A stretch of DNA of 64,000 nucleotides from Micromonospora sonchi (GTDB lineage: Bacteria > Actinomycetota > Actinomycetes > Mycobacteriales > Micromonosporaceae), in the NCBI RefSeq assembly GCF_014646235.1, contig NZ_BMNB01000030.1, forward strand, positions 19,073 through 83,072, in the 5' to 3' direction. The position numbers and the translations under genes are program-made. Shown here in pieces: positions 8,405-16,792 of the stretch (within the stretch, counting starts at the first letter, position 1; each line of letters starts with the position of its first letter). The notes beneath the pieces are model-generated. The model was not told where the DNA came from and did no database searches. It worked only from the letters and a program-made list of their open reading frames with translations.

Positions 8405-9343
8405 ATGGGATACGCGGTGGTGCTCGGCGAGGCACTCGTCGACCTGCTCGACACCGAGTGTGACGGCGTGCCCGTCTACCGGCAGGCCATCGGAGGTGCG
8501 CCGCTGAACGTCGCGGTCGGCGTCGCCCGGCTCGGCGGCGCGGTGCAGTTCGTCGGGTCCCTCGGTGACGACGTACTCGCCGACCGGATCCGGGCCTTCC
8601 TCGCCGCCGACGGCGTCGGCCTGGCCGGGGCGGTCACCGTGGCCGTGCCGACCACGCTGGCGGTGGCCACCTTCTCGGGCGCCGAGCCGGATTTCCGGTT
8701 CTACGGCGATCCACCGTCCTACGCACTGCTCACACCGGAGGACCTCGACGTCGCCCTGGTCGAGGGCGCGGACGTGCTCTACTGCGGCTCGATCGTGCTG
8801 CTGGCGCCGGCGGCGTTGGCCGCCGCCCGGCGGGCCTGGTCGCTGGCGCCGGGACTGCGGGTGTTCGACCCCAACGTCCGTCCCCGGCTGCTCGACGGTC
8901 CGGGGGCGCTGGCCGGGCTGCGGGCGGTGGTCGCCGAGTTCGCCGCCGGGGCACACCTGGTCAAGCTGAGCGCCGCCGACGCCGGGCTGCTCTACCCGAA
9001 TGAGCCGGTCGAGGGGGTGGCGGCGTACCTGCGGGAACTGGGCGCCGGCACCGTCGTGGTCACCCTGGGCGCCGCTGGTGCGGTGGTCGCCGCCGCCGAT
9101 GCCGATCCGGTACGCGTACCCGCCGCACCGAAGGTGGCCGCCATCGATGCCACCGGCGCGGGCGACTCGGTGCTGGCGGCGCTCGTCGCCGACCTGCTGG
9201 TCGACGGTGCGCCGGCCGACCCGGGCGGCTGGAACGAGCGGGTCGCCTTCGCGCTGCGGGTCGCCGGGCTGGTCTGTGAGCGGCCCGGCGGCGCCGTCGC
9301 CATGCCCACCCGGGCCGAGGTGCTCGAACGCTTCACCGCCTGA
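8405..9343 (+). CDS. PfkB-family carbohydrate kinase, probably fructokinase
   Basis: 312 residues. It phosphorylates a sugar (fructose is the commonest substrate for this subgroup) with ATP in the cytosol. The ATG at 8405 follows GGAGAGGA. The ribokinase fold is shown by an N-terminal GEALVDLL, the sugar-binding IGGAPLNVAVGVARLGG (first PfkB signature) and DATGAGDSVLAAL (about 248-260), where the last Asp is the catalytic base. Length is normal. It stands alone, with no sugar transporter adjacent. Confidence 0.85.
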   Translation: MGYAVVLGEALVDLLDTECDGVPVYRQAIGGAPLNVAVGVARLGGAVQFVGSLGDDVLADRIRAFLAADGVGLAGAVTVAVPTTLAVATFSGAEPDFRFYGDPPSYALLTPEDLDVALVEGADVLYCGSIVLLAPAALAAARRAWSLAPGLRVFDPNVRPRLLDGPGALAGLRAVVAEFAAGAHLVKLSAADAGLLYPNEPVEGVAAYLRELGAGTVVVTLGAAGAVVAAADADPVRVPAAPKVAAIDATGAGDSVLAALVADLLVDGAPADPGGWNERVAFALRVAGLVCERPGGAVAMPTRAEVLERFTA

Positions 9344-9388
9344 GGCGAACCGGACCGGGTGCACCGTGCCCGGGTGAATGCCCGCCTC

Positions 9389-9440
9389 GCGGGCGTGCTG
9401 ATTGCCGGCGTGCTGATCGCGGGCGTGCTGATCGCGGGCG
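9389..9440. repeat. 15-bp tandem repeat, about three and a half copies
   Basis: Units GCGGGCGTGCTGATT, GCCGGCGTGCTGATC, GCGGGCGTGCTGATC and a partial GCGGGCG fill the 3' gap between the convergent kinase and hydrolase genes, ending at the hydrolase stop codon. Confidence 0.8.
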
Positions 9441-10274
9441 TCAGCCGGCGGTGCCGTCCAGTTCGGCGTAGCCGCGCCGGGCGGCGATCAGGGCGGGACG
9501 GGCCGGGAACGGTGCGTCGGCGGCGATCCGCTCCGGCGGGGCGCTGCCGGTGTGCCCGGCCCGGATCAGCCAGGCCAGCTCGACCAGTCGGGCGTGCTGG
9601 GCCCGGACGAACTCGGCGTCCACCGCCTCGCCGTGGCCGGGCACCACCACCGTGTCGGCGGTGCACCAGCGCAGCAACTCGGCCAGGGTGTCGGGCCACT
9701 GCAACGGGTACGAGTCCTCGAACGCCGGCGGGCCGGACTGCTCGACCAGGTCACCGGCGACCAGCAGATCGGCGTCGGGCACGTGCACCACGAGGTCGGC
9801 GTCGGTGTGCCCCCGGCCGGGGTGACGCAGCAGCACCCGCCGACCACCGATGTCGAGCGTCGCCTCGGTACGCACGGTGTGGGTGGGTGCCAGCAGCGTG
9901 GTGTCCGGCAATTCGGCGGCCAGCTCGGGCTGGCCGGCGCGTAGTTCCGCGTACGCCTCCCGGCGAAGCCGGTCCGGTTCGTCGCGCAACGCCGCCGCGG
10001 CCAGCTCGTGGGCCCAGATCGGGCGGGGCGGATCGGCGGCGAAGGTGGCGTTGCCGAAGCAATGATCGAAGTGGTGGTGCGTGTTGACCAGGGTCAGCGG
10101 GTCGCCGGTGACCGCGCGGACGGCGGTGGCCAGGTCGGCGGCCTGCCGGGCGGTGGAGAGCGTGTCGACCAGCAGGGCCTCGCCGTCGCCGAGCACCAGC
10201 GTCACGTTGACCTCGAGCAGCGGCTCCCGCAGTACGAGCACCCGGTCGGCGACCTCGACGAAGCCGCCGCTCAT
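9441..10274 (-). CDS. Metallo-beta-lactamase-fold hydrolase
   Basis: 277 residues with the complete metal-site set of the fold: THHHFDH (about 63-70), a His in HPGRGHTDADLVVHV, the bridging Asp in LLVAGDLVE and a late His in VVPGHGE. The GHTDADLVV form resembles the glyoxalase II/lactamase-like hydrolase branch, so a thioester or lactone hydrolase is more likely than antibiotic resistance. There is no signal peptide. Its ATG overlaps the stop of the thioesterase-like gene by four bases (ATGA), so the two are co-translated and may act on related acyl substrates. Confidence 0.8.
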   Translation of the reverse strand: MSGGFVEVADRVLVLREPLLEVNVTLVLGDGEALLVDTLSTARQAADLATAVRAVTGDPLTLVNTHHHFDHCFGNATFAADPPRPIWAHELAAAALRDEPDRLRREAYAELRAGQPELAAELPDTTLLAPTHTVRTEATLDIGGRRVLLRHPGRGHTDADLVVHVPDADLLVAGDLVEQSGPPAFEDSYPLQWPDTLAELLRWCTADTVVVPGHGEAVDAEFVRAQHARLVELAWLIRAGHTGSAPPERIAADAPFPARPALIAARRGYAELDGTAG

Positions 10275-10675
10275 GACGTGTGTCCGGCACGTTCGATGAA
10301 CCGGTGCCGGTCGACCAGGATCCGCTCCACCTCGCCGGTGGCCACGGTCCGGCCGTCCTCGGTCACGGCGACCTCGAACACCAGCCGCCGCTGGTCGACC
10401 GTGGTCAGCCGGGCCAGCGCCGCGACGGTCCGACCGATCGGCGTCGCGGCCAGGTGGTGCAGCTCGACCCGGGTACCCACGGTGGTCGATCCGACGGGCA
10501 GGTGCCGGGTGGTGGCTGCCACGGTCGCGGCCTCGGCCAGCGCGAGCACCCGAGGGGTGCCGAGCACCGGCACGTCGCCGGAGCCGACCGCCTGGGCGGT
10601 GTCGGCGTCGGTGACGGTCAACTCGACCCGGGCGGTCAGACCGGGCACCAGGGCATGATCTGGCTGCTCCTGCAT
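10271..10675 (-). CDS. Hotdog-fold thioesterase, FlK-like
   Basis: 134 residues. The sequence resembles the fluoroacetyl-CoA thioesterase-like group of small acyl-CoA hydrolases: an N-terminal LTARVELTVTDADTAQAVGS strand segment, a helix beginning PRVLALAEAA, then VGTRVELHHLAATPIG and a C-terminal beta-hairpin. The ATG at 10675 is preferred because TACGCT lies six bases upstream, as in leaderless genes; an upstream GTG at 10681 is possible. It is the first gene of a two-gene operon with the metallo-hydrolase. Substrate is unknown. Confidence 0.7.
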   Translation of the reverse strand: MQEQPDHALVPGLTARVELTVTDADTAQAVGSGDVPVLGTPRVLALAEAATVAATTRHLPVGSTTVGTRVELHHLAATPIGRTVAALARLTTVDQRRLVFEVAVTEDGRTVATGEVERILVDRHRFIERAGHTS

Positions 10676-10722
10676 GGCCACAGCGTAGGTGGTCGCCGGG
10701 CTGCGGGCGAGGTAGGCCGGGT

Positions 10723-10776
10723 CAGGAAGGAACCCTTCCTGTACGCGAGGCGTTGACGAGGGGCCTTTCCTTGCAC
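10723..10776. repeat. 59-bp dispersed repeat, degenerate copy 2
   Basis: CAGGAAGGAACCCTTCCTGT...GGCGTTGACGAGGGGCCTTTCCTTGCACC matches the family in inverted orientation relative to copy 1, with several substitutions. It lies between the divergent thioesterase and PAP2 genes, 43 bases before the latter's start. Confidence 0.7.
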
Positions 10777-10818
10777 CTGTGTGGGGCGGCGCGGGGTTCG
10801 CCGTTAACCTTGTCCGCG

Positions 10819-11856
10819 ATGTCTGCCGTGATCGACCCCCAGCCTGCCGCTCCGACCGAGCCGCCCGTTTCGTCCGACGGCGGTCGCCGTCGCCTGATCG
10901 CGATGTCGCTGTGGAGCGTCGCCTTCGTGGCGGGCTGGCTCGGGATCGGTCTGCCCACCGACCCGATCTACGCCTTCGTCTGGATCTGGGCGGGGACCGT
11001 CGCCTGGAACTCCGCCCGCCCGTGGCGCAGCCACCTGCGCTTCGCCCGGGACTGGGTGCCGGTGGTGCTGCTGCTGGTCCTCTACAACCTCTCCCGTGGC
11101 TTCGCCTACCACGACGGGACGGTCCCGCACGCGTACGAGTTGATCGTGGCGGACCGGTTGATGTTCGGCTGGGCCACGGACGGCCAGGTCCCGACGGTCT
11201 GGTTGCAGCAGCACTTCTACCAGCCCGAGGTGCGCTGGTGGGACGTGCTGGCGAGCTGGGTGTACTTCTCGCACTTCGTGGCGGCGCTGGCCGCCGCGGC
11301 GGTGCTCTGGATGCGCGAGCGCAGCCGGTGGGCGGCCTTCATGCGCCGTTGGTTCTTCCTCTGCGCCACCGGCCTGGTCACCTACTTCCTCTACCCGGCC
11401 GCGCCGCCCTGGTGGGCGGCGCAGAACGGTCTGCTGGAGGAGGTCGCGCGGATCTCCACCCGGGGGTGGAAGGCGTTCGGCATGCACGGCGCCGGCAACC
11501 TGCTCAACGCTGGACAGTTGGCCGCGAACCCCGTGGCCGCGATGCCGTCGTTGCACACCGCGTTCGCGCTGTTCGTGGTGCTGTTCTTCCTGCGCAACGT
11601 GCGGCGCCGCTGGTGGCCGCTGCTGCTGTCGTATCCGCTGGCGATGACCTTCACGCTGGTCTACAGCGGCGAGCACTACGTGATCGACGTGCTGGTCGGT
11701 TGGGCGTACGTCGGGGTGGCCTTCCTGGTGGTCGGCCTCGCCGAGCGCTGGTGGGCCCGCCGCCGCCCCCGCCGCCCCGGCCACCCCCAGGCGACCACCC
11801 CCCTGCCCCAGCAGGACGCCCCCGCAGCACCCCCCGCCCTCCCCACCCCCCGCTGA
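10819..11856 (+). CDS. PAP2-superfamily membrane phosphatase/phosphotransferase
   Basis: 345 residues with about six to seven membrane segments. The C-terminal half has the PAP2 motifs: R before the lumenal loop, AMPSLHTAF (about 240-249) and SGEHYVIDVLVGW (about 283-295), with the catalytic histidines on the outer face. The long N-terminal membrane part and the FYQPEVRWWDVLASWVYFSH stretch resemble the inositol-phosphoceramide synthase-like (Aur1-type) subgroup, so lipid-headgroup transfer is possible. The ATG at 10819 has TAACCT eight bases upstream. The C-terminus is a proline-rich cytoplasmic tail. Confidence 0.8.
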   Translation: MSAVIDPQPAAPTEPPVSSDGGRRRLIAMSLWSVAFVAGWLGIGLPTDPIYAFVWIWAGTVAWNSARPWRSHLRFARDWVPVVLLLVLYNLSRGFAYHDGTVPHAYELIVADRLMFGWATDGQVPTVWLQQHFYQPEVRWWDVLASWVYFSHFVAALAAAAVLWMRERSRWAAFMRRWFFLCATGLVTYFLYPAAPPWWAAQNGLLEEVARISTRGWKAFGMHGAGNLLNAGQLAANPVAAMPSLHTAFALFVVLFFLRNVRRRWWPLLLSYPLAMTFTLVYSGEHYVIDVLVGWAYVGVAFLVVGLAERWWARRRPRRPGHPQATTPLPQQDAPAAPPALPTPR

Positions 11857-11939
11857 CCCCCACCCCCGTCACCCCTCCCACCCCCCACCCCACCCCTCGA
11901 TCCCCGCCCCACCCCCACTGCGCCCCTCGATCTCCGCGT

Positions 11940-12009
11940 CGATCATGCACTTTCCGTCGGGACAGAAGCCCATCAAAAGGGCGTTCCGGCGACCAAAAGT
12001 GCAAGATCG
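11940..12009. repeat. GATCTTGCAC hairpin family, copy A (probable two-way terminator)
   Basis: Left arm CGATCATGCACTTTCCGTCG pairs with the right arm that ends AAAGTGCAAGATCG; a few mismatches lie mid-stem. It is flanked by a C-rich tract (11857-11935) and a G-rich tract (12015-12070). It lies between convergent genes ending at 11856 (plus) and 12071 (minus). Confidence 0.75.
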
Positions 12010-12070
12010 GCGGGATGGGGGTGGAGGAGGGCGGCGGGGGTGGGGTGGGGGAGGGCAGCGGGGGGTGGGG

Positions 12071-13633
12071 TTATGGGGTGCGGCGGGCGGTGTGGCCGCG
12101 GTGGGACAACTCCGCCGCCAGAGCCCAGGCCTCGGCGAGATCACGGTCCACCGCTGCGGCGCCGGCTCCGCCGGCGGTGTCGGCGTGCACGGTGGCCAGC
12201 CCCAGCAGGCGCTGCACCGGTCCCTGAACCACCCGCACACTCTGCAACCGGGCGTACGGCACGATCGTCAGTTGACGGGTGAGCAGGCCCGAGCGTACGA
12301 CGAAGACCTCCTCGGCCAGACCGGCGCCGAGCACCTCACGGCTCAGCGGGTTGACCCAGCGGGCCCGCAACGGCGGCGGGCTCAGCGGCAACGACGAGAG
12401 GGCGACGCCGGGCAGCACCTCGGCCACGATCGCCTCGCCGGTGGCCAGGTCACCGACCGGGAGCAGGCGATCGGGCCGGTTGCGCTGGTCCGCCTCCCCG
12501 GCGGCGTAGCCGGCCACCTCCAGGCGTAGCCGTAGCCAGCCCTTGACCCGCCACAGCAGCGGCCAGGTCACGCCCACGGTCTGTACCCGGTGCAGCGGCA
12601 CGGTCTGCACCCTGGTCTCCAGCAGGCCGTTGCGGATCCGCAGCCGGTCCTCGTCGCGAGCGAGTTGGAACCGCCAGTCGTCGAGCACCCGGCGGACGGG
12701 TTGCAGCAGGATGCCGGCCATCGCGGTCAGCGTGCTCGCCACCGCGACGAACGACCACGAACCCTCGGACAGGAACTGCCCGGCCACGAACACCACGCCG
12801 AAGGGCAGCAGGAACGCCTGCGGGGTGAGCAGTTGGCTGATCAACAGGTCCCGGTTGTCCACCGCGTGCAGCGGCCGACCGGGTGGCACGGGCGGCTCCG
12901 CTGCCGGCGCCGCCGCCAGCTGCGGACCCGGCGCGCTGACGGTCCGGGGCCCCGCCAGGGACAGTAGACGTCGCCGCAGGGCGGACGCCTCGGCGACCCC
13001 GAGGAAGGCCAGCGGCGCCTCGGTCTTGCCGCCGCCGACGACCTCCAAACGCAGCTCCGCCAGGCCGGTGAGTTGGGCGAGCAGTGGACGTACCACCTCG
13101 ACCGCCTGGAGCCGTTCCAGCGGAATGGCCCGGGTCCGGCGCCAGAGCAGCCCTTCGTGGATCCGCAACTCTCGGCCGACCACCTGGTAGCCGGTGTTGT
13201 ACCAGCTGACCACCGACAGCACGGTGGCGCCGAGGGCGATCACGATCACCATCGCCACGAACCAGCCGAACCCGACCCGGGACAGGGTCGACCAGGACAG
13301 CCCGGCGATGACCACGACCAGTGACTTGGCGCCGTGCAGGGCAGGGCTCAACGGGTGCAGCCGCTGCCGGGCGTGCAGCGGGTCCGGCAGCGACCCCGGC
13401 GGGTACGGCAGTGACCCCGGCGGGTACGGCGGCGATCCCGGTGGGTACGGCGGTGGTCCGGGCGGGTACGGCCCGCCGGACGGATAGCCCAGCGGGTATG
13501 CGGGTGGAGGCATGCCGTGCGGATGGCCGGGTGGGGGTGCGTCCGGTCCGGGTGGTGGGGCCTCCGGTTGTGGTGGTGTGTCGGCGGGGGATGGCCTGGG
13601 CGGCTCCTGGCCCCGGCCGGTCGGGCCGCTCAA
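12071..13633 (-). CDS. Membrane protein with tandem bacterial PH (YdbT/bPH2) domains
   Basis: 520 residues from a TTG at 13633 that overlaps the upstream stop (TTGA), with GGAAGGG five to six bases before it; no ATG or GTG occurs nearby. A roughly 90-residue proline/glycine-rich cytoplasmic head (tandem PPYPPGS-like repeats) is followed by two membrane pairs alternating with bPH2 domains. RELRIHEGLLWRRTRAIPLERLQAV, DEDRLRIRNGLLETRVQTVPLHRVQTV and EVFVVRSGLLTRQLTIVPYARLQSV mark three repeats (each quoted as short cores: GLLWRR, GLLETR, GLLTRQ). The family is found next to YdbS-like proteins, as here. Role is unknown; envelope stress or membrane-domain organisation is inferred. Confidence 0.8.
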   Translation of the reverse strand: MSGPTGRGQEPPRPSPADTPPQPEAPPPGPDAPPPGHPHGMPPPAYPLGYPSGGPYPPGPPPYPPGSPPYPPGSLPYPPGSLPDPLHARQRLHPLSPALHGAKSLVVVIAGLSWSTLSRVGFGWFVAMVIVIALGATVLSVVSWYNTGYQVVGRELRIHEGLLWRRTRAIPLERLQAVEVVRPLLAQLTGLAELRLEVVGGGKTEAPLAFLGVAEASALRRRLLSLAGPRTVSAPGPQLAAAPAAEPPVPPGRPLHAVDNRDLLISQLLTPQAFLLPFGVVFVAGQFLSEGSWSFVAVASTLTAMAGILLQPVRRVLDDWRFQLARDEDRLRIRNGLLETRVQTVPLHRVQTVGVTWPLLWRVKGWLRLRLEVAGYAAGEADQRNRPDRLLPVGDLATGEAIVAEVLPGVALSSLPLSPPPLRARWVNPLSREVLGAGLAEEVFVVRSGLLTRQLTIVPYARLQSVRVVQGPVQRLLGLATVHADTAGGAGAAAVDRDLAEAWALAAELSHRGHTARRTP

Positions 13634-14169
13634 AGCCCTTCCGCCTGGTCCTCGCCGAGTGCGGTGAGCCGGTCACGCAGCCGGGACGCCTCTGCGGGCC
13701 GCAGCCCCGGCACCCGGGCGTCGCTCGCTGCGGCGGCCGTGTGCAGCTGCACGGTGGCCAGGTCGAACGCCCGCTCCAGCGGACCGGCGCTGACGTCGAC
13801 GAACTGCATCCGGGAGTACGGCACGATGGACAGCCGGCGCACCAGCAACCCGTGTCGCACCAGCAGGTCGTTTTCGCGTTCCGCGTAGCCCCAGGCACGA
13901 ACCGCCCGGACGATGGCCACCGCGCGCCACCCGGCGAGCAGCAGGAGGGCACCGAGCGCCACGCCGAAGAGCCAGGTACCGGTGACGGCCCAGCCGACAC
14001 CGAGCGCCAGCGAGACGACGGCCACCGTGACGGACAGCCGCAGCAACTCCACCCAGATCAGGTCGGTCGAGATCGACTGCCAGCGGACCGTGTCCGGCCA
14101 CGGTTCGAGCGGTCCGGCCTGCGCCACCGGCGGCGCCGACGCTGGGCCGACCGATTCGTCACCGCTCAC
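13630..14169 (-). CDS. Membrane protein with one PH (YdbS/bPH2) domain
   Basis: 179 residues. Two membrane helices (VELLRLSVTVAVVSLALGVG and the following GTWLFGVALGALLLLAGW) are followed by a bPH2 domain with DLLVRHGLLVRRLSIVPYSR and FVDVSAGPLERAFDLATV. I place the start at GTG 14169 because GAGGAG lies eight bases upstream; a GTG at 14176-14178 overlaps that Shine-Dalgarno sequence itself. It is the YdbS-like partner of the tandem PH protein and sits in the middle of a three-gene overlapping operon. Confidence 0.78.
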   Translation of the reverse strand: MSGDESVGPASAPPVAQAGPLEPWPDTVRWQSISTDLIWVELLRLSVTVAVVSLALGVGWAVTGTWLFGVALGALLLLAGWRAVAIVRAVRAWGYAERENDLLVRHGLLVRRLSIVPYSRMQFVDVSAGPLERAFDLATVQLHTAAAASDARVPGLRPAEASRLRDRLTALGEDQAEGL

Positions 14170-14174
14170 CAGCT

Positions 14175-14447
14175 TCACTCCTCGCGCTCACCGAGCTGGG
14201 GCTCCGTTGTTGGCGTCCACCCGTCGAGCGTAGGCGATCCGGCCAGCGGGGCGACCTCGCGCAGGAAGCCCCGCGCGGTGAGGAAGTCGCCGAGCTGCGA
14301 GCGGTGCGCGTCGCAGGCGAGCCATGTCTTGCGGCGCTCGGGCTGGTGGATACGAGGGTTGTTCCAACGCAGTGACCAGCCTGCCGGGGCGCGACACCCG
14401 CGGGCCGAACAGATCAGGGCCTGGGTGGGGGTGTCGGCGTCGCTCAT
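14175..14447 (-). CDS. Conserved actinobacterial small protein with Cys/His pattern
   Basis: 90 residues starting MSDADTPTQ. The conserved core has ICSARGC, then WSLRWNNP, RRKTWLAC and DAHRSQLGDFL. Three Cys and a His in this spacing could bind zinc, but this is inference. TAGACT lies seven bases before the ATG, consistent with a leaderless transcript. The gene opens the operon that continues into the two PH-domain genes, and it is divergent from moxR. Function is unknown. Confidence 0.7.
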   Translation of the reverse strand: MSDADTPTQALICSARGCRAPAGWSLRWNNPRIHQPERRKTWLACDAHRSQLGDFLTARGFLREVAPLAGSPTLDGWTPTTEPQLGEREE

Positions 14448-14687
14448 CCCAGCCAGTCTAGGTCGGCGGGAAAGAGAAGAGAGCGCCGGGCGACCACGGG
14501 GGAAGCCGCCCGGCGACGAATGAATCGTACACACGCCGGGGCGGCTTCTGTCCACTCATGATGGGCGATTCGCCCGGGGCGGGACGGCGTGGCGAAAATC
14601 GGTCGCTCCCCACGTCCGTACTCAGCCGGGCATGCGAGGCTTGGTAACGCACACGCCACGACGACCGAATCATGCTGTGGAGGACCG

Positions 14688-15791
14688 GTGGCACAGCCGA
14701 CCACGCCCGACGCCCCGACGCCCAACGGGACGCAGCCGCAGGCACCCACCCCGCCGACCACCCCGGCTCAGGACGCCACCCTGCTGGAGCGGGCGCTGTT
14801 CGAGATCAAGAAGGTGATCGTCGGGCAGGACCGGATGGTGGAGCGGATGTTCGTGGCGCTGCTCGCCCGGGGGCACTGCCTGCTGGAGGGCGTACCGGGA
14901 GTCGCCAAGACCCTCGCGGTGGAGACCCTCGCCAAGGTCGTCGGCGGGTCGTTCGCCCGGGTGCAGTTCACCCCGGACCTGGTGCCGGCCGACATCATGG
15001 GCACCCGGATCTACCGGCAGTCCAGCGAGAAGTTCGACGTGGAGCTGGGGCCCGTCTTCGTGAACTTCCTGCTCGCTGACGAGATCAACCGTGCGCCGGC
15101 CAAGGTGCAGTCGGCGCTGCTCGAGGTGATGAGCGAGCGGCAGGTCTCCATCGGTGGCGAGAGTCACCGGGTGCCGGACCCGTTCCTGGTGATGGCGACG
15201 CAGAACCCGATCGAGCAGGAGGGGGTCTATCCGCTGCCGGAGGCGCAGCGGGACCGATTCCTGATGAAGATCATTGTGGGGTACCCGACGGACGCCGAGG
15301 AGCGGGAGATCGTCTACCGGATGGGCGTGACCGCACCCGAGCCCGCCCCGGTGTTCGCCGCCGACGACCTGATCGCCCTACAACACAAGGCCGACCAGGT
15401 GTTCGTACACAACGCGTTGATCGACTACGCGGTCCGGCTGGTGCTGGCCACGCGTACCCCCGCCGAGCACGGCATGCCCGACGTCGCGCAAATGATCCAG
15501 TACGGTGCCAGCCCGCGCGCCTCCCTCGGTCTGGTCCGGGCGACCCGGGCCCTGGCGCTGCTGCGCGGACGGGACTACGCCCTGCCGCAGGACGTGCAGG
15601 ACATCGCCCCGGACATCCTGCGGCACCGCCTGGTGCTCAGTTACGACGCGCTCGCCGACGACGTGCCGGCCGACCACGTGGTGCACCGGGTGTTGTCGAC
15701 CATCCCGCTGCCCTCGGTGGCGCCCCGGCAGCAGGCGACACCGCCGGGTGCGGTGGCGCCGACCTCGGGGTGGCCCGGGCAGCGGCCGTGA
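14688..15791 (+). CDS. moxR: MoxR-family AAA+ ATPase
   Basis: 367 residues. The GTG at 14688 is chosen because GGAGGA precedes it; the in-frame extension upstream has no conserved sequence. A proline/threonine-rich head is followed by the AAA+ core: Walker A EGVPGVAKT, Walker B LLADEINRAP, sensor 1 MATQNPIEQEG and arginine finger region PEAQRDRF. MoxR ATPases are chaperone-like factors that act with VWA proteins on cofactor insertion or envelope proteins. The DUF58 and VWA partners follow with GTGA and ATGA overlaps, so the three are one operon. Confidence 0.93.
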   Translation: MAQPTTPDAPTPNGTQPQAPTPPTTPAQDATLLERALFEIKKVIVGQDRMVERMFVALLARGHCLLEGVPGVAKTLAVETLAKVVGGSFARVQFTPDLVPADIMGTRIYRQSSEKFDVELGPVFVNFLLADEINRAPAKVQSALLEVMSERQVSIGGESHRVPDPFLVMATQNPIEQEGVYPLPEAQRDRFLMKIIVGYPTDAEEREIVYRMGVTAPEPAPVFAADDLIALQHKADQVFVHNALIDYAVRLVLATRTPAEHGMPDVAQMIQYGASPRASLGLVRATRALALLRGRDYALPQDVQDIAPDILRHRLVLSYDALADDVPADHVVHRVLSTIPLPSVAPRQQATPPGAVAPTSGWPGQRP

Positions 15792-16792
15792 CCTCGACCA
15801 CCCCTCGACCCGGTGACCGGGACGGCACGCCGGACGCGGCCACCAACCGCTCCGGCGCGGTGCTGTCCCGGCTGCAACTGCTGGTCACCCGTAAGCTCGA
15901 CGGGCTGTTGCAGGGCGACTACGCCGGCCTGTTGCCCGGGCCGGGCAGTGAGGCGGGCGAATCGCGGGAGTACCGCCCCGGCGACGACGTACGCCGGATG
16001 GACTGGCCGGTCACCGCCCGCACCACCACGCCGCACGTGCGGCGTACGGTGGCGGACCGTGAGCTGGAGACGTGGCTGGCGGTGGACCTGTCGGCGAGCC
16101 TGGACTTCGGCACCGGCCGGTGGCTCAAGCGGGACGTGGTGATCGCGGCGGCGGCGGCCCTCACGCACCTGACCGTGCGTGGCGGGAACCGGATCGGTGC
16201 GGTCGTGGGCAGCGGCGGCGACCTCCCCCCACGCCGGTGGGGCCGCCGGGCGGCGCCCGTCCCGGCGGGTCCGGGCCGGCTGGTCCGGCTGCCGGCCCGA
16301 TCCGGGCGCAGGGAGGCGCAGGGCATGCTGCGCGCCATTGCCGCCACCGAGATCCGACCCGGCCGCGGTGATCTCGGCGCGCTCATCGACATGCTCAACC
16401 GTCCGCCCCGGCGACGCGGCGTGGCCGTGGTCATCTCCGACTTCCTCGCCCCGCCGGCCCAGTGGACCCGGCCGCTGCGCAAGCTGCGGGTCCGGCACGA
16501 CGTGCTGGCGGTCGAGGTGGTCGACCCGCGGGAACTGGAACTGCCCGACGTGGGGGTGCTCCCGGTGGTCGACCCGGAAACCGGCGAGCTGCACGAGGTG
16601 CAGACCGCCGACCCGAGCCTGCGGCACCGCTACGCGGCGGCGGCCGCGGCCCAGCGCGCGGAGATATCCGCCGCGTTGCGCGCCGCCGGTGCCGGGCATC
16701 TGCGACTGCGTACGGATCGAGACTGGCTACTGGACATGGTGCGTTTCGTGGCCGCGCAACGGCACGCCCGCACCCGGGGGACGACACGATGA
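15788..16792 (+). CDS. DUF58 domain protein (MoxR partner)
   Basis: 334 residues. The start is the GTG at 15788 overlapping the moxR stop. The DUF58 signature ESREYRPGDDVRRMDW is present (about residues 55-70), followed by a VWA-like fold with VDLSASLDFG. The protein has no membrane helices, unlike many DUF58 proteins. Its place between moxR and the VWA gene is the standard MoxR-DUF58-VWA arrangement. Confidence 0.9.
   Translation: MTSTTPRPGDRDGTPDAATNRSGAVLSRLQLLVTRKLDGLLQGDYAGLLPGPGSEAGESREYRPGDDVRRMDWPVTARTTTPHVRRTVADRELETWLAVDLSASLDFGTGRWLKRDVVIAAAAALTHLTVRGGNRIGAVVGSGGDLPPRRWGRRAAPVPAGPGRLVRLPARSGRREAQGMLRAIAATEIRPGRGDLGALIDMLNRPPRRRGVAVVISDFLAPPAQWTRPLRKLRVRHDVLAVEVVDPRELELPDVGVLPVVDPETGELHEVQTADPSLRHRYAAAAAAQRAEISAALRAAGAGHLRLRTDRDWLLDMVRFVAAQRHARTRGTTR

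Noticed and set aside
14484..14515. Hairpin CGCCGGGCG...CGCCCGGCG as a terminator
   Set aside because: It lies between divergent starts, where no transcript ends; may be a 5' leader structure but unsupported.
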